Source: Mesorhizobium sp. Z1-4
Lineage (GTDB): Bacteria > Pseudomonadota > Alphaproteobacteria > Rhizobiales > Rhizobiaceae
Length of the DNA stretch: 64,000 bases
Reading direction: 5' to 3'
NCBI RefSeq assembly: GCF_004000235.1
Contig: NZ_RCIO01000001.1
Span: 868,001-932,000 of the forward strand
The notes under the pieces: model-generated
Told to the model about the DNA's origin: nothing
Seen by the model: only the letters and a program-made list of their open reading frames with translations
Databases searched by the model: none
Program-made: the position numbers and the translations under genes
Shown: positions 17,356 to 26,965 of the stretch, piece after piece
Position numbering within the stretch: position 1 is the stretch's first letter
Layout of the letters: the number at the start of each line of letters is the position of its first letter

Positions 17356-18302
17356 GCCAGACCGGAAAAGGACGGGTTCTGCTTTCGGTCACGGGTTACG
17401 ATCCGAAACGGTGGTACGAACTGCTGTCGACGGAACGCGACGTCGTGCTGGAGCCTGAAGGCGCGCGCGATCCGTCGATCCGCTATGCGGTGGTGTGGAA
17501 GCAGAAACCGAATGTTCTTTCGGCGCTGCCAAATCTGCGCGCCGTCTTTTCGGTCGGCGCGGGTGTGGACCATCTTTTTGCCGATCCCGGGCTGCCGGAC
17601 GTGCCGATCGTCCGTGTGGTCGCCGAAAACCTCACCCAGTACATGCGCGAATACATCGTGTGGCGGGTGCTCGATCATCACCGCCAGGGCATACAGTATC
17701 GTGCGCAGCAGATCGGCAAGATTTGGGACGAACCGTATCAGCCGCCGGCCGGCGACATAAGCGTCGGCATAATGGGCATGGGCCATCTCGGCCGCGCGGC
17801 GGCCGGCGTGCTGCTGAATCTCGGCTTCAGTGTAAACGGCTGGACACGCACCGAGCGGCCGATGGAGGGCGTCTCGTGCTGGCATGGCCGCGACGGCCTG
17901 CCCGGCTTTCTGGCGGCGACCGACATTCTGGTCGTGCTCCTGCCCTTGACGCACGACACGCGCGGCATTGTCGACTACCGGCTTCTGTCGCAACTCCGGC
18001 AAAAGAACGCGCTCGGTGGCGCGGTGCTGATCAATGCCGGCCGCGGCAAGCTGCAGCGCGAGACCGACATTCTGCGGGCGCTCGACGAAGGTATATTGAA
18101 GGAAGTCAGTCTCGACGTTTTCGAGCAGGAGCCGCTTCCCGAAACCAGTCCGCTCTGGACGCATCCTAACGTCTTCGTGACGCCGCATGCGGCGGCTACG
18201 TCGGACCCCGCACATCTGGTGCCGCCTATGCTGGCGCAAATGGACGCCCATGAGCGCGGCGAGCCGCTGACCAATCTGGTGAACAGAAGCGCCGGCTATT
18301 AG
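17352..18302 (+). CDS. D-2-hydroxyacid dehydrogenase, glyoxylate/hydroxypyruvate reductase A-like
   Basis: NAD(P)H-dependent reductase of the D-isomer 2-hydroxyacid dehydrogenase family, 316 residues, most like GhrA. The Rossmann motif is VGIMGMGHLGRAAAGVL. INAGRGKLQRE carries the substrate-binding Arg, DVFEQEPLP holds the Glu, and TPHAAATS carries the catalytic His. Its GTG overlaps the ATPase stop by 4 bases, so it is the last gene of the transporter operon; a metabolic link between the two is not evident. It converges with the NlpC/P60 gene, their stops overlapping by 4 bases. Confidence 0.88.
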   Translation: MSQTGKGRVLLSVTGYDPKRWYELLSTERDVVLEPEGARDPSIRYAVVWKQKPNVLSALPNLRAVFSVGAGVDHLFADPGLPDVPIVRVVAENLTQYMREYIVWRVLDHHRQGIQYRAQQIGKIWDEPYQPPAGDISVGIMGMGHLGRAAAGVLLNLGFSVNGWTRTERPMEGVSCWHGRDGLPGFLAATDILVVLLPLTHDTRGIVDYRLLSQLRQKNALGGAVLINAGRGKLQRETDILRALDEGILKEVSLDVFEQEPLPETSPLWTHPNVFVTPHAAATSDPAHLVPPMLAQMDAHERGEPLTNLVNRSAGY

Positions 18303-19159
18303 GGACGGCGATACCGCGTCGGCGGGCCGTAGAGCGCGGCGATGCGGGCAACCGCGTCGGCAATAGGCTCGCGGGTGACGAGCATCGAACGGCCCGACGC
18401 ATGAATGGCATTTCTGCCGTCGGTCATGATCACAACATGGCCCTTCCAGAAAACGAGATCGCCACGCTGGAGCTTCTCGAGCTCGGCCCCCGGGTCGATT
18501 TCCTCGCCCAGCGCGCGTTCCTGCATGTCGGTGTCGCGCAACACGTCGCGACCGGTCATCCGCATCGCAAGGTGAACGAGGCCGGAGCAATCGACGCCGA
18601 AGCCGCTCGCGCCGCCCCAAAGATAAGGCGCGCGCTCGAGCATTTCGGCGATCGCAACATAGTCGGCGGCGTGCTCACCAAGCGGTCTCAAATGTTCCGC
18701 GACCACTGATTGCCCTGTTGAAAGCGTCGCGTAAGCAGTACCCCGGCGTTCCGTCTGCCCGGTCACCCGCACGGCACAGCCCATTGAAAGCGGTTGAACA
18801 GGCGCTGATTTCAGATCGTCGGTTGGATAGGCAAAACTGCGCGGCACGGCGACAATGTGCGTTCGCTTCGGCCCGGCCGCACCCAACACATCCTGCCGCA
18901 CATAGCCGACATAGCCGTCGCGCACAGACTGGACCCAAGCCCATCCGTTCATGCGCTCGAAAATTTCGACCGGATCGCCCATCAGAAGCTGGTGGTCGAC
19001 GCCGGCGCTGCCATCCGGAGTGCCCTTCAGGTCGGCGACCGCCACCACGATTTCCGCCGCCTCGCCGCTTACGAATTTCGCTGCATCGATTTCGCCCTTC
19101 GGCCTGATGTCGGCAAGGTCGGGCCGATACGCATTCAGGCGGCGGTCCGGCGCAGTCAT
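18299..19159 (-). CDS. NlpC/P60-family cysteine peptidase
   Basis: Probable peptidoglycan endopeptidase of 286 residues. Two SH3-like repeats occupy roughly residues 35-160 (VEIFERMNGWAWVQSVRDGYVGYV is typical). The NlpC/P60 domain follows, with catalytic C191 in VDCSGLV, H241 in KGHVVIM and third polar residue H253 in AIHASGRS. No signal peptide is visible, which is common in this alphaproteobacterial group and leaves its location open. Its start overlaps the stop of the MarR gene by 4 bases, indicating translational coupling. Confidence 0.9.
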   Translation of the reverse strand: MTAPDRRLNAYRPDLADIRPKGEIDAAKFVSGEAAEIVVAVADLKGTPDGSAGVDHQLLMGDPVEIFERMNGWAWVQSVRDGYVGYVRQDVLGAAGPKRTHIVAVPRSFAYPTDDLKSAPVQPLSMGCAVRVTGQTERRGTAYATLSTGQSVVAEHLRPLGEHAADYVAIAEMLERAPYLWGGASGFGVDCSGLVHLAMRMTGRDVLRDTDMQERALGEEIDPGAELEKLQRGDLVFWKGHVVIMTDGRNAIHASGRSMLVTREPIADAVARIAALYGPPTRYRRP

Positions 19160-19524
19160 GTCGGCAGCTCCGCCGCCTTGGCGATCACCGCATCGCCAAA
19201 CCTCTCGACAAAAAGCGCGCCTGTCACGGTCCGTCCGATCAGCACATTGCGGCGGTCGGCCTCGTCGCGACGGCGCGACACCAGCTCAAGCGCGCCCATC
19301 GTGTCCAGCGCGCGGGTGATAACCGGCTTGGAAACGTTCAGCCGCGAAGCCAGCCCGCGCACCGTGTGCGGCGGCGGATCGAGATAGATCGTCAGAAGGA
19401 TCGACAGCTGCCGCGTCGAAAGATCGGGCATGCCGTTTTCGACCTCGTGTAGCGCGACCTGCTGCCACAAGCGAAGGGCTTGCGATGGACGCAATGCGAC
19501 CGCCATTGCCTGCTGTTCCTGCAT
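19156..19524 (-). CDS. MarR-family winged-helix regulator
   Basis: A 122-residue DNA-binding protein. The winged helix is clear: LSTRQLSILLTIYLDPPPHTVRGLASRLNVSKPVITRALDTMGALELVSRRRDEADRRNVLI, where DRRN is the wing. The C-terminus is short for MarR, so dimer contacts may be reduced. It is upstream of and coupled to the NlpC/P60 peptidase, which suggests that one transcript carries a regulator and a cell-wall enzyme. Target and ligand are unknown. Confidence 0.85.
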   Translation of the reverse strand: MQEQQAMAVALRPSQALRLWQQVALHEVENGMPDLSTRQLSILLTIYLDPPPHTVRGLASRLNVSKPVITRALDTMGALELVSRRRDEADRRNVLIGRTVTGALFVERFGDAVIAKAAELPT

Positions 19525-19575
19525 CGTTACGGGGCCGTATCATTCAACCCCCGAACAAAGGCAATAGCAAGCCGC

Positions 19576-20952
19576 TCAGCCGGCATAGTGTTTCGCGATC
19601 ACGCTATCCAACGCCCGGATGGCCTGCGCCTCGCCGCCGACCGGACAATGCGGCCGCTCCAGAGGGCTCCAGCCGAATACGTCGAAATGCGCCCAGCCCT
19701 TCGCCTTTTCGACGAAACGGCGCAGGAAGAGCGCGGCGATGATCGCACCGGCAAAGCTGTCGCTGCTGATGTTGTTGATGTCGGCAACGCGCGAGGAGTA
19801 GCGGCTGTCATAGGGCGACCAGAGCGGCATTCGCCACACGGGATCGGCACGCTCTTCGGCAGCGCGAGAAATCCGGCCGGCAAGCTCCTCGTCATCAGTA
19901 AAGAAGGGCGGCAGGTCGGGACCGAGCGCGACACGGGCCGCGCCGGTCAGCGTCGCCATGTCGATCAGGAGATCGGGCTTCTCCTCATCGGCATAAGCCA
20001 GCGCGTCGGCCAGTACGAGCCGGCCCTCGGCGTCGGTGTTTCCGACCTCAACTGTGATGCCTTTCCGGCTTTTCAGTATGTCCCCGGGCCGGAACGCGTT
20101 CGCTGAAATCGCATTTTCGACGGCCGGAACCAGCACGCGTAGGCGCACCTTGCGGCCAGCCGCCATGATCATCGACGCGAGGCCCAGCACATTCGCCGCG
20201 CCACCCATGTCCTTTTTCATCAAAAGCATGGAGGACGGCGGCTTGATATCGAGGCCACCTGTGTCGAAAGCAACGCCTTTGCCGACCAGTGTAACCTTCG
20301 GCGCGTCCTTCGGCCCCCAGCGCATGTCGATCAGCCTCGGCGCTTCGGCCGATGCACGCCCGACGGCATGGATCATAGGGAAATTGCGCGAAATGAGCGC
20401 CTCGCCCTTGATGACTGAAATCTGCGCCTTGTGGGCGCGGGCGAGCTTGCGTGCAGCCTTTTCGATGCCCTCCGGCCCCATGTCGTTGGCCGGGGTGTTG
20501 ATCAGGTCGCGCGTCAGGAAAACACCACTCGCCACCCTGCTTGTCTCACCGGCATCGGCGCCCTTCGGCGCGATCACGCGCAAGTCGGCGGTGCCGGATT
20601 TGCGGTAACGGTCGAACACATAGCCGCCGAGCGTGAGCCCCAGCACCGCTAGATCGGGCTCGCTGGGGCTGGCGGCGAAATACCATTCGCCGGCCGGCAG
20701 CGCCTTGGCCAGCTTGCCGAAAATCAGCGGCGAGAAGCCCGCGCGCCGCGGCTCGACACCGAAGAATGCACCGGCAACGCTGCCGTTCTCCCCGGGGATC
20801 ACAAGCGTGCGGCCGGGCTCGCCGTCAAAGCCGTTCGCCTTCGCCCATGCCAGTGCCTCGACGCCGGCCTCGCTTGCGGCCAGTTCGCCCCTGGCAACGC
20901 AATAGACCGGCAGTGCGTTTTTCGATCTGCGGCTGACGAGGGTCACGGGCAT
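19576..20952 (-). CDS. M17 leucyl aminopeptidase-family protein
   Basis: Cytosolic metallo-aminopeptidase of 458 residues that removes N-terminal residues from peptides. The two-metal site motifs are intact: LVGKGVAFDTGGLDIKP (residues 222-238), the signature NTDAEGRL (305-312), and DMATLTGAARVALG. The N-terminal domain is shorter and more divergent than in E. coli PepA, typical of the second rhizobial M17 paralogue. It lies 51 bases upstream of the MarR gene on the same strand and is divergent from tadD. Confidence 0.92.
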   Translation of the reverse strand: MPVTLVSRRSKNALPVYCVARGELAASEAGVEALAWAKANGFDGEPGRTLVIPGENGSVAGAFFGVEPRRAGFSPLIFGKLAKALPAGEWYFAASPSEPDLAVLGLTLGGYVFDRYRKSGTADLRVIAPKGADAGETSRVASGVFLTRDLINTPANDMGPEGIEKAARKLARAHKAQISVIKGEALISRNFPMIHAVGRASAEAPRLIDMRWGPKDAPKVTLVGKGVAFDTGGLDIKPPSSMLLMKKDMGGAANVLGLASMIMAAGRKVRLRVLVPAVENAISANAFRPGDILKSRKGITVEVGNTDAEGRLVLADALAYADEEKPDLLIDMATLTGAARVALGPDLPPFFTDDEELAGRISRAAEERADPVWRMPLWSPYDSRYSSRVADINNISSDSFAGAIIAALFLRRFVEKAKGWAHFDVFGWSPLERPHCPVGGEAQAIRALDSVIAKHYAG

Positions 20953-20988
20953 GCGGCGGGCCTTTTCCTGCGGCCGTCATAACCGGCC

Positions 20989-21003
20989 TTAACCAACCGT
21001 TAG
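20989..21003 (+). promoter_or_regulatory. CtrA-like site (TTAA-N7-TTAG) before tadD
   Basis: TTAACC begins at 20989, with a 7-base spacer and TTAG at 21000-21003: 7 of 8 bases of the TTAA-N7-TTAA consensus. A further GGTTAA follows at 21004-21009. It is 71-85 bases before the tadD start. CtrA binding is inferred. Confidence 0.4.
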
Positions 21004-21073
21004 GGTTAACAGAATATTTCTCGACTGGAAGACGACCGGCCGAAGACACACAGAATCAGGAGACCGCGCCGCG

Positions 21074-21886
21074 ATGTTGCCAGTTCGCCAGTCCACCCAT
21101 GCGGCGAGTAAGCTCGCCCTGATCTCGGCAACCGCCATACTGGCGCTTGGCCTGGCCGGTTGCGCCAGCAAGAAGCTGACAACAGGATCGATCGACAGAA
21201 CCAGTTCGCGCCCGGTCGAATCGCTTTCGCAGGCCGAAGTCGATGCCGAACTGCAGTCGCTCGGCAGCGCCTATACGAAAAACACCAAGAACGCGAATGT
21301 CGCCATGCGCTACGCCGCCGTCCTGCAGATGGCCGGCCGCACCGACCAGGCGCTCGCGGTGATGCGCAAGGCCGCAATCGATTTTCCGCAGGAACGATCG
21401 GTGCTGGCTGCGTATGGCAAGGCGCTCGCCTCCGCCGGGCAATTCGAACCGGCGCTCGATGCCGTTCGCCGCGCGCAGACGCCTGAATATCCGGACTGGA
21501 AGCTCGTGTCCGCCGAAGCCGCGATCCTGGATCAGCTTGGACAGCGTGCAAAAGCGCGGGAGCTCTACGGCAAAGCGCTGGAGCTTCGTCCCCAGGACCC
21601 GTCGATCCTTTCGAACCTCGGCATGTCGTATGTGCTGGAGGGCGACCTCAAGACTGCCGAGAAGCACATGCGCGCAGCGGTGCAGGCGCCGGGCGCCGAC
21701 AGCCGTGTACGCCAGAACCTGGCACTCGTCGTCGGCTTGCAGGGCCGCTTCAAGGAGGCGGAACAGATTGCCGGCCAGGAACTCGCACCCGAACAGGCGA
21801 AAGCCAATGTCGCCTATCTGCGCACCATGCTTTCGCAGCAGAACGCCTGGAGCCAGCTCGAAGACGAAGAGCGGAATACCAACTAA
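21074..21886 (+). CDS. tadD: Tad pilus assembly lipoprotein TadD (TPR protein)
   Basis: Outer-membrane-associated pilotin-like TPR protein of the Flp pilus system, 270 residues. The N-terminal signal ends in a lipobox LAGC, giving a lipidated cysteine at residue 33. TPR-like repeats fill residues 60-230, such as AKARELYGKALELRPQDPSILSNLGMSYVLEGD and KTAEKHMRAAVQAPGADSRVRQNLALVVGLQGRFKEAE. It is convergent with tadC and separated from it by a shared terminator. Confidence 0.9.
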   Translation: MLPVRQSTHAASKLALISATAILALGLAGCASKKLTTGSIDRTSSRPVESLSQAEVDAELQSLGSAYTKNTKNANVAMRYAAVLQMAGRTDQALAVMRKAAIDFPQERSVLAAYGKALASAGQFEPALDAVRRAQTPEYPDWKLVSAEAAILDQLGQRAKARELYGKALELRPQDPSILSNLGMSYVLEGDLKTAEKHMRAAVQAPGADSRVRQNLALVVGLQGRFKEAEQIAGQELAPEQAKANVAYLRTMLSQQNAWSQLEDEERNTN

Positions 21887-21929
21887 GGGAATAGGCCTTA
21901 CGGCAATAAGGCTTTAAGGCAGTAAGAAA

Positions 21930-21958
21930 AAGGGCGCCCCAGGCGCCCTTCGCTTTTT
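21930..21958. terminator. Terminator between convergent tadD and tadC
   Basis: AAGGGCGCC (21930-21938), a 3-base loop, GGCGCCCTT (21942-21950), then CGCTTTTTT on the plus strand. On the minus strand the stem is followed by TTTCTTACTG. It should stop tadD well and tadC more weakly. Confidence 0.85.
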
Positions 21959-21999
21959 TCGGCTGGAGAGATGGGCGAGGAAGTCCTCTCCCTACTGCC

Positions 22000-22989
22000 C
22001 TAGAATATCCCCTGCTCGCTCACCTGGATGCCTGCCGGCCCCAGGATCACCGCAAAGAGCACGGGCAGGAAAAACAGAATCATCGGCACCGTGAGCTTCG
22101 GCGGCAGCGCGGCGGCCTTCTTCTCTGCCGCGTTCATGCGCGCATCACGGCTTTCGCTGGACAGGACACGCAGCGCGTGACCGACCGGCGTGCCGTAACG
22201 CTCGGCCTGGATCAGCGCCTGCGAGACGCTTTTTACCGATTCGAGCCCGGTCCGGTTGGCAAGGTTCTCGTAGGCCTGACGGCGCTCCTGAAGGAAGGAG
22301 AGCTCGGCGTTGGTCAGCACCAGCTCCTCGGCCAGCTCCACCGACTGAACGCCGATTTCCTCGGCGACACGCCTGAACGCCGCCTCGATCGAAATGCCGG
22401 ATTCGACACAGATGAGCATCAGGTCCAGGGCGTCCGGCCAGGCCATCTGAATGGACTGTTTGCGTTTCGACGCCCGGTTGGAGACATAGACAACCGGCGC
22501 GTAGAAGCCGGCATAGGCAAAGAGTATGCACACGAAAAGCTTCACGAAGACCGGCTGTTCGGCCAATCCGCCAAGCAGGAAGATGTAGATTACCGCCAGA
22601 ACCAGGCCGACCGCGGGCAGCACCAGGCGGAAGAAAAGAAACCGCGTCAGCGGGTTCTGGCCGCGAAAGCCGGCCATTCGAAGCTTGGCGACGGTTCCTT
22701 CGTCGGCGAGCGCACGCTTCAGATCCAGCCGCTCGACAATGGAGCGCATGCCGGACGAATCTTCCTCGCGCAGCCCCTTGCGGCGCCGGTCTGCCTCGCT
22801 GGCAAGCCTTGCGCGCTGCTTGGCGCGCAGCTCGTCACGTTCCAGCGCAACCGACTTCATGCGTGTCTTCAGCTGATTGCCGCTCAGCGCCGGCATCGCA
22901 GTGAAGAAGGTGGCGAACACCGCAACACCCACCAGAAGGGCGATGAGGAACCCCGGATCGAGAATAGCTTTGACGACCTGATCGACCAT
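22000..22989 (-). CDS. tadC: Tad pilus platform protein TadC (T2SSF domain)
   Basis: Inner-membrane platform protein of the Tad machine, 329 residues. The type II secretion F domain is in the C-terminal half (PDALDLMLICVESGISIEAAFRRVAEE), flanked by hydrophobic helices near residues 13-35 and 130-170 and at the end (PMILFFLPVLFAVILGPAG). It is the last gene of the minus-strand cluster and starts 6 bases after tadB. Confidence 0.93.
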   Translation of the reverse strand: MVDQVVKAILDPGFLIALLVGVAVFATFFTAMPALSGNQLKTRMKSVALERDELRAKQRARLASEADRRRKGLREEDSSGMRSIVERLDLKRALADEGTVAKLRMAGFRGQNPLTRFLFFRLVLPAVGLVLAVIYIFLLGGLAEQPVFVKLFVCILFAYAGFYAPVVYVSNRASKRKQSIQMAWPDALDLMLICVESGISIEAAFRRVAEEIGVQSVELAEELVLTNAELSFLQERRQAYENLANRTGLESVKSVSQALIQAERYGTPVGHALRVLSSESRDARMNAAEKKAAALPPKLTVPMILFFLPVLFAVILGPAGIQVSEQGIF

Positions 22990-22995
22990 TGCCGG

Positions 22996-24009
22996 CTACA
23001 CCTCGATATTGATCATCTTTTTCATCACGAAAATGCCCATCGCCATCCAGATGGCAGAAATGCCGAGGATCAGATGGCCCTTGCTCGTGGTGAAAAGCGG
23101 CATGATGTATGAGGGGCTCGTGAGGTAGACCAGAAACGCGACGATAAACGGCAGCGCGCCGATAATCGCAGCCGACGCCTTGGCTTCCATCGACAACGCC
23201 TGCACCTTGGCTTTCATCTTCTTGCGGTCGCGCAGCACGCGCGAGAGATTGCCCAGAGCTTCCGACAGGTTGCCGCCGGCCTGCTGCTGAATTTGAATGA
23301 CGATGCCGAAAAAGCCCGCTTCCGGGCACGGCATCGTTTCCTGCATGCGCATCGCGGCTTCGGCGGTCGGCATGCCGACCTGCTGCGCCTCGACAATACG
23401 CCGGAATTCGGTTTTCACCGGTTCCTGCGATTCCGTCGCGATCAGCCGGATGCCGTCATTGAGCGGCAGGCCCGATTTCACGGCACGGACGATAACGTCG
23501 AGGGCGTTCGGGAACTCGTTGAGAAACGCCTTGACGCGCCTGCCGCGGCGAAACGACACGAACCAGCGCGGCAGTCCGAGCGCCCCTGCAAGCAGAGCGC
23601 CCGGCAGCGCAATCAGCGGTGCGCCGGCAATGAAAGCGATGACCGTGATGAAGACACCGGTGAGTGCCGAATAGACGTAGAAGCGCTCGATACTGACGCT
23701 CATACCGGCCTGGCGCAGCTGAACGCGCAAGGGCGGCTTCTTGATGTTGCGGTCGCGATCTTTCTGACGTTCGTCGAGGTCCTTCAACGAGTCCTGTACC
23801 GACTTGCGCCGTTTCGCGGCCTCGGCAAGGCGGTCTCGCGACGCTTTCACCACGGCGCGATCGGTTTCCGCCTTCTTTACGGTGTCGAGGCGCTTGGCTG
23901 CTTTGGCCTCGTTGCTGATGTTTGTGTACATCAGCGCGTATGCGACGGCGCCCGCGCTCACCGTGGCGAGCAGGACGAAGATCAGAAATGTCATGTCGAG
24001 ACCGAACAT
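22996..24009 (-). CDS. tadB: Tad pilus platform protein TadB (T2SSF domain)
   Basis: Partner of TadC in the inner-membrane platform, 337 residues. It starts with a membrane helix (MTFLIFVLLATVSAGAVAYALM), followed by a charged region and the T2SSF domain (PNALDVIVRAVKSGLPLNDGIRLIATES), then two further helices (ASAAIIGALPFIVAFLVYL; LILGISAIWMAMGIFVM). The frame is open 44 codons upstream, but that part overlaps cpaF; the ATG at 24009 (MFGLDMTFL) fits the family. Confidence 0.93.
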   Translation of the reverse strand: MFGLDMTFLIFVLLATVSAGAVAYALMYTNISNEAKAAKRLDTVKKAETDRAVVKASRDRLAEAAKRRKSVQDSLKDLDERQKDRDRNIKKPPLRVQLRQAGMSVSIERFYVYSALTGVFITVIAFIAGAPLIALPGALLAGALGLPRWFVSFRRGRRVKAFLNEFPNALDVIVRAVKSGLPLNDGIRLIATESQEPVKTEFRRIVEAQQVGMPTAEAAMRMQETMPCPEAGFFGIVIQIQQQAGGNLSEALGNLSRVLRDRKKMKAKVQALSMEAKASAAIIGALPFIVAFLVYLTSPSYIMPLFTTSKGHLILGISAIWMAMGIFVMKKMINIEV

Positions 24010-24031
24010 TGCGTTCAGCGCCCTTCGTCGC

Positions 24032-25591
24032 TCATTGCGCCTGCTTTTCCATGGCCTCAAGTGCCTGGGCGAGCCGGCGCTCCTCGTTGTAATAGCGCGC
24101 CCGGTCCCAGAACGCGGGACGCCCGACGCCGGTCGAGACATGGTTGCCGATCAGCTTGCCCGAGGCGTCCTCGCCGGTGATGTCGTAGAGAACCAGGTCC
24201 TGGGTGATGATCACATCGCCTTCCATGCCGATCACCTCGGTGATGTGGGTGATGCGGCGCGAGCCGTCGCGCAGACGGGCTGCCTGGATGATGACGTCGA
24301 TCGATCCCACGATGATCTCGCGCACCGTGCGCTGCGGCAGCGAGAAACCGCCCATCGCAATCATCGATTCAATACGGCTCAGGCATTCGCGTGGGCTGTT
24401 GGCGTGGATCGTACCCATGGAACCATCGTGGCCGGTGTTCATGGCCGACAGCAGGTCAAACACCTCGGGGCCGCGCACCTCGCCGACGATGATGCGTTCG
24501 GGACGCATACGCAGACAGTTCTTGACCAGATCACGCATCGTGATCTCGCCCTCGCCTTCAAGGTTCGGCGGCCTGGTCTCCAGGCGGACGACATGAGGCT
24601 GCTGAAGCTGGAGCTCGGCAGAGTCCTCGCAGGTGATGACACGCTCGTCCTGATCGACGTAATTCGACAGGCAGTTGAGCAGCGTCGTCTTGCCCGAGCC
24701 GGTACCGCCCGAAATGACGACATTGCACCGGACCTTGCCGATGATCTTCAGCACCTCCGCGCCTTCGGGCGTGATGGCGCCGAAGCGGACCAGCTGATCC
24801 AGCGTCAGCTTGTCTTTCTTGAATTTGCGGATGGTGAGCGAGGGACCGTCGATCGCAAGCGGCGGCGCGATCACGTTGACGCGGCTGCCATCGGGGAGGC
24901 GCGCATCGCAGATCGGCGACGATTCATCGACGCGGCGGCCGACTTGACTGACGATGCGCTGGCAGATGTTCAGCAGCTGCTGGTTATCGCGGAAACGGAC
25001 ATTGGTCTCTTCCGTGCGGCCGTTCACTTCGATGAACACCTGACGCGCGCCGTTGACCATGATGTCGGCGATATCATCGCGAGCCAGCAACGGCTCCAGC
25101 GGACCGTAACCCAGGACGTCGTTGCAGATGTCCTCGAGTATTTCCTCCTGCTCGGAGATCGACATCGCGAAATTCTTGATCGCGATGATGTCGTTGACGA
25201 TGTCGCGGATTTCCTCGCGCGCATTGTCAGGTTCGAGTTTGGCGAGCTGCGAAAGGTCGATCGTGTCGATCAGCGCGGAAAACACCTGCGCCTTGATGTC
25301 GTAGTAATTTTCGCTGCGCTCCCGCACGGCGGGGCGGCGGGGCGCCTCAGGCGCCATCGCCGGTGCTTCGACCTTGCGCTTTTCCTGCACCTTGGACGGT
25401 TCAGCGGCCGGAGCCGCGGAGGCAGGCTCCAGCGGCTGGCTCGCGCTCGCCGGCGAATTGCCGCGAAGACTGGCTTCCGGCGGCGCCCTATCCGGCTCGC
25501 GGCGCGGTTCAGGCGCGTCAACGGGCTGCGCGATCGGCTTCGGAGCCGGTACGCTGACCGTGTTGTCTACATTGCCTCTTTTGCCGAACAT
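24032..25591 (-). CDS. cpaF: Tad pilus ATPase TadA/CpaF
   Basis: Hexameric secretion ATPase that powers Flp pilus assembly, 519 residues. The N-terminus (about 1-90) is Pro/Ala-rich and disordered-looking. The core has Walker [14 protein letters not shown] (from residue 294), the Asp box and Walker B ([34 protein letters not shown]), all intact. The start ATG at 25591 ([11 protein letters not shown]) was preferred over one 12 codons earlier. Confidence 0.95.
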   Translation of the reverse strand: MFGKRGNVDNTVSVPAPKPIAQPVDAPEPRREPDRAPPEASLRGNSPASASQPLEPASAAPAAEPSKVQEKRKVEAPAMAPEAPRRPAVRERSENYYDIKAQVFSALIDTIDLSQLAKLEPDNAREEIRDIVNDIIAIKNFAMSISEQEEILEDICNDVLGYGPLEPLLARDDIADIMVNGARQVFIEVNGRTEETNVRFRDNQQLLNICQRIVSQVGRRVDESSPICDARLPDGSRVNVIAPPLAIDGPSLTIRKFKKDKLTLDQLVRFGAITPEGAEVLKIIGKVRCNVVISGGTGSGKTTLLNCLSNYVDQDERVITCEDSAELQLQQPHVVRLETRPPNLEGEGEITMRDLVKNCLRMRPERIIVGEVRGPEVFDLLSAMNTGHDGSMGTIHANSPRECLSRIESMIAMGGFSLPQRTVREIIVGSIDVIIQAARLRDGSRRITHITEVIGMEGDVIITQDLVLYDITGEDASGKLIGNHVSTGVGRPAFWDRARYYNEERRLAQALEAMEKQAQ

Positions 25592-25664
25592 ATCCCCAGC
25601 CGTGTCCTTTGACCGTGGTGCCTCCAAGCCGGCCTGCCCGGCGCGCGGGCGGGCCGGTGCCGAA

Positions 25665-26942
25665 TTACTTCTTGCGTTTCAGTTTGCCGAGAATCCCGCC
25701 CAAACTGCTCTTCTTTTTCGATTTTGGCTCGATGCGCCCCGTCAGTACATGTGCAAGCTCACGCACCGAACCGACGATTGCGTGGTTGGCGTCCATTTCC
25801 CCGAGCATGCGGCCGTTGTTGGCGGCATTGCCGAACAGCTGCGGTTCAAACGGAATCACCGCCGTCGGCTCGATCTCGAGCGGCTCGGTGAAATCCGCCA
25901 CTGAAATCTCCGGCCGTTTCGGTATGCCAACCTGATTGATCACCAGCTTCGGCGGCGGGTCGTTGGGCCTGAGTTTCTTGAGCGTATCGATGATGTTTTT
26001 CGTATTGCGCAAATTCGCCAGTTCAGGTGTTGCGGTAACGATCACGTCGTCGGCGCGCGCCAGAACGTTGCGGCTCCAGCCGGACCACAGATGCGGCACG
26101 TCGAGCACGAGAAGCGGCGCGCTGCGCTGAGCGATGTCGATGATCTGGGCAAACGCGTCGGCGTCGAAATCGTATATCCGGTCCAGCGTCGAAGGCGCGG
26201 CGAGCAACGACAGATGTTCGGCACACTGGGCGAGCAACCGGTCGAGATAAACCTCGTCGATGCGCTCCGGCGCGAACACCGCCTCAGCAATCCCCTGGGC
26301 GGGGTCCTGATCGAAATTTATGTTGGCCGTTCCGAATGCGAGGTCAAGATCGGCGACCACCACCTCGGACTGGAACAGCGACGACATTTCCCACGCCACA
26401 TTGTGCGCGATCGTGGAAGAACCGACGCCACCCTTTGCGCCGATAAAGGCCATTGCCTTGCCGATCGGCTCGGCTTCGGGGTCGACGAATATCTGCGCGA
26501 TTACTGAGACAATGTCGGCCATCGATATCGGCGCGACGACATATTCCGAAACGCCCGAGCGCACGAGCTCACGATAAAGCCAGACATCGTTGTAATGGCC
26601 GATGATGATGACCTTGGTATTCGGGTCGCAAACCTCGGCGAGCTGGCCGAGCGACTCCAGAAGCTCGCGCGGCTCCTGACGCGATTCAAGGATGATCAGA
26701 TTGGGTGTCGGCGCCGTCTGGTAGAACTCGATGGCCGTGGGGGCACCGCCCATATGAAGCTTGAGATGCGCCTTGGCCATACGGCGGTCTTCGCTGGCCC
26801 GCTCGATCGGGCTGGCGACGCTCTCGGTCTCGCAAAAGGCCTGGATCGAGATGCGCGGGATCGGCCGCAGGTCACTCATGGAGTGGGTGTCCGTGTCGAC
26901 GCGGGTCTCTTCCGGCGAAGTCTCGTACGCTAGATTGCTCAT
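25665..26942 (-). CDS. cpaE: Pilus assembly protein CpaE/TadZ
   Basis: ParA/MinD-like ATPase that positions the Tad machine in the cell, 425 residues. Residues 70-160 resemble a receiver-like domain (LIILESRQEPRELLESLGQLAEVCDPNTKVIIIGHYND). The ATPase follows with a deviant P-loop, FIGAKGGVGSST (166-177). The C-terminus is Lys-rich. It lies between cpaD and cpaF on the same strand. Confidence 0.93.
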   Translation of the reverse strand: MSNLAYETSPEETRVDTDTHSMSDLRPIPRISIQAFCETESVASPIERASEDRRMAKAHLKLHMGGAPTAIEFYQTAPTPNLIILESRQEPRELLESLGQLAEVCDPNTKVIIIGHYNDVWLYRELVRSGVSEYVVAPISMADIVSVIAQIFVDPEAEPIGKAMAFIGAKGGVGSSTIAHNVAWEMSSLFQSEVVVADLDLAFGTANINFDQDPAQGIAEAVFAPERIDEVYLDRLLAQCAEHLSLLAAPSTLDRIYDFDADAFAQIIDIAQRSAPLLVLDVPHLWSGWSRNVLARADDVIVTATPELANLRNTKNIIDTLKKLRPNDPPPKLVINQVGIPKRPEISVADFTEPLEIEPTAVIPFEPQLFGNAANNGRMLGEMDANHAIVGSVRELAHVLTGRIEPKSKKKSSLGGILGKLKRKK

Positions 26943-26965
26943 GTGCTTCTCACCCGATCTGCGGC

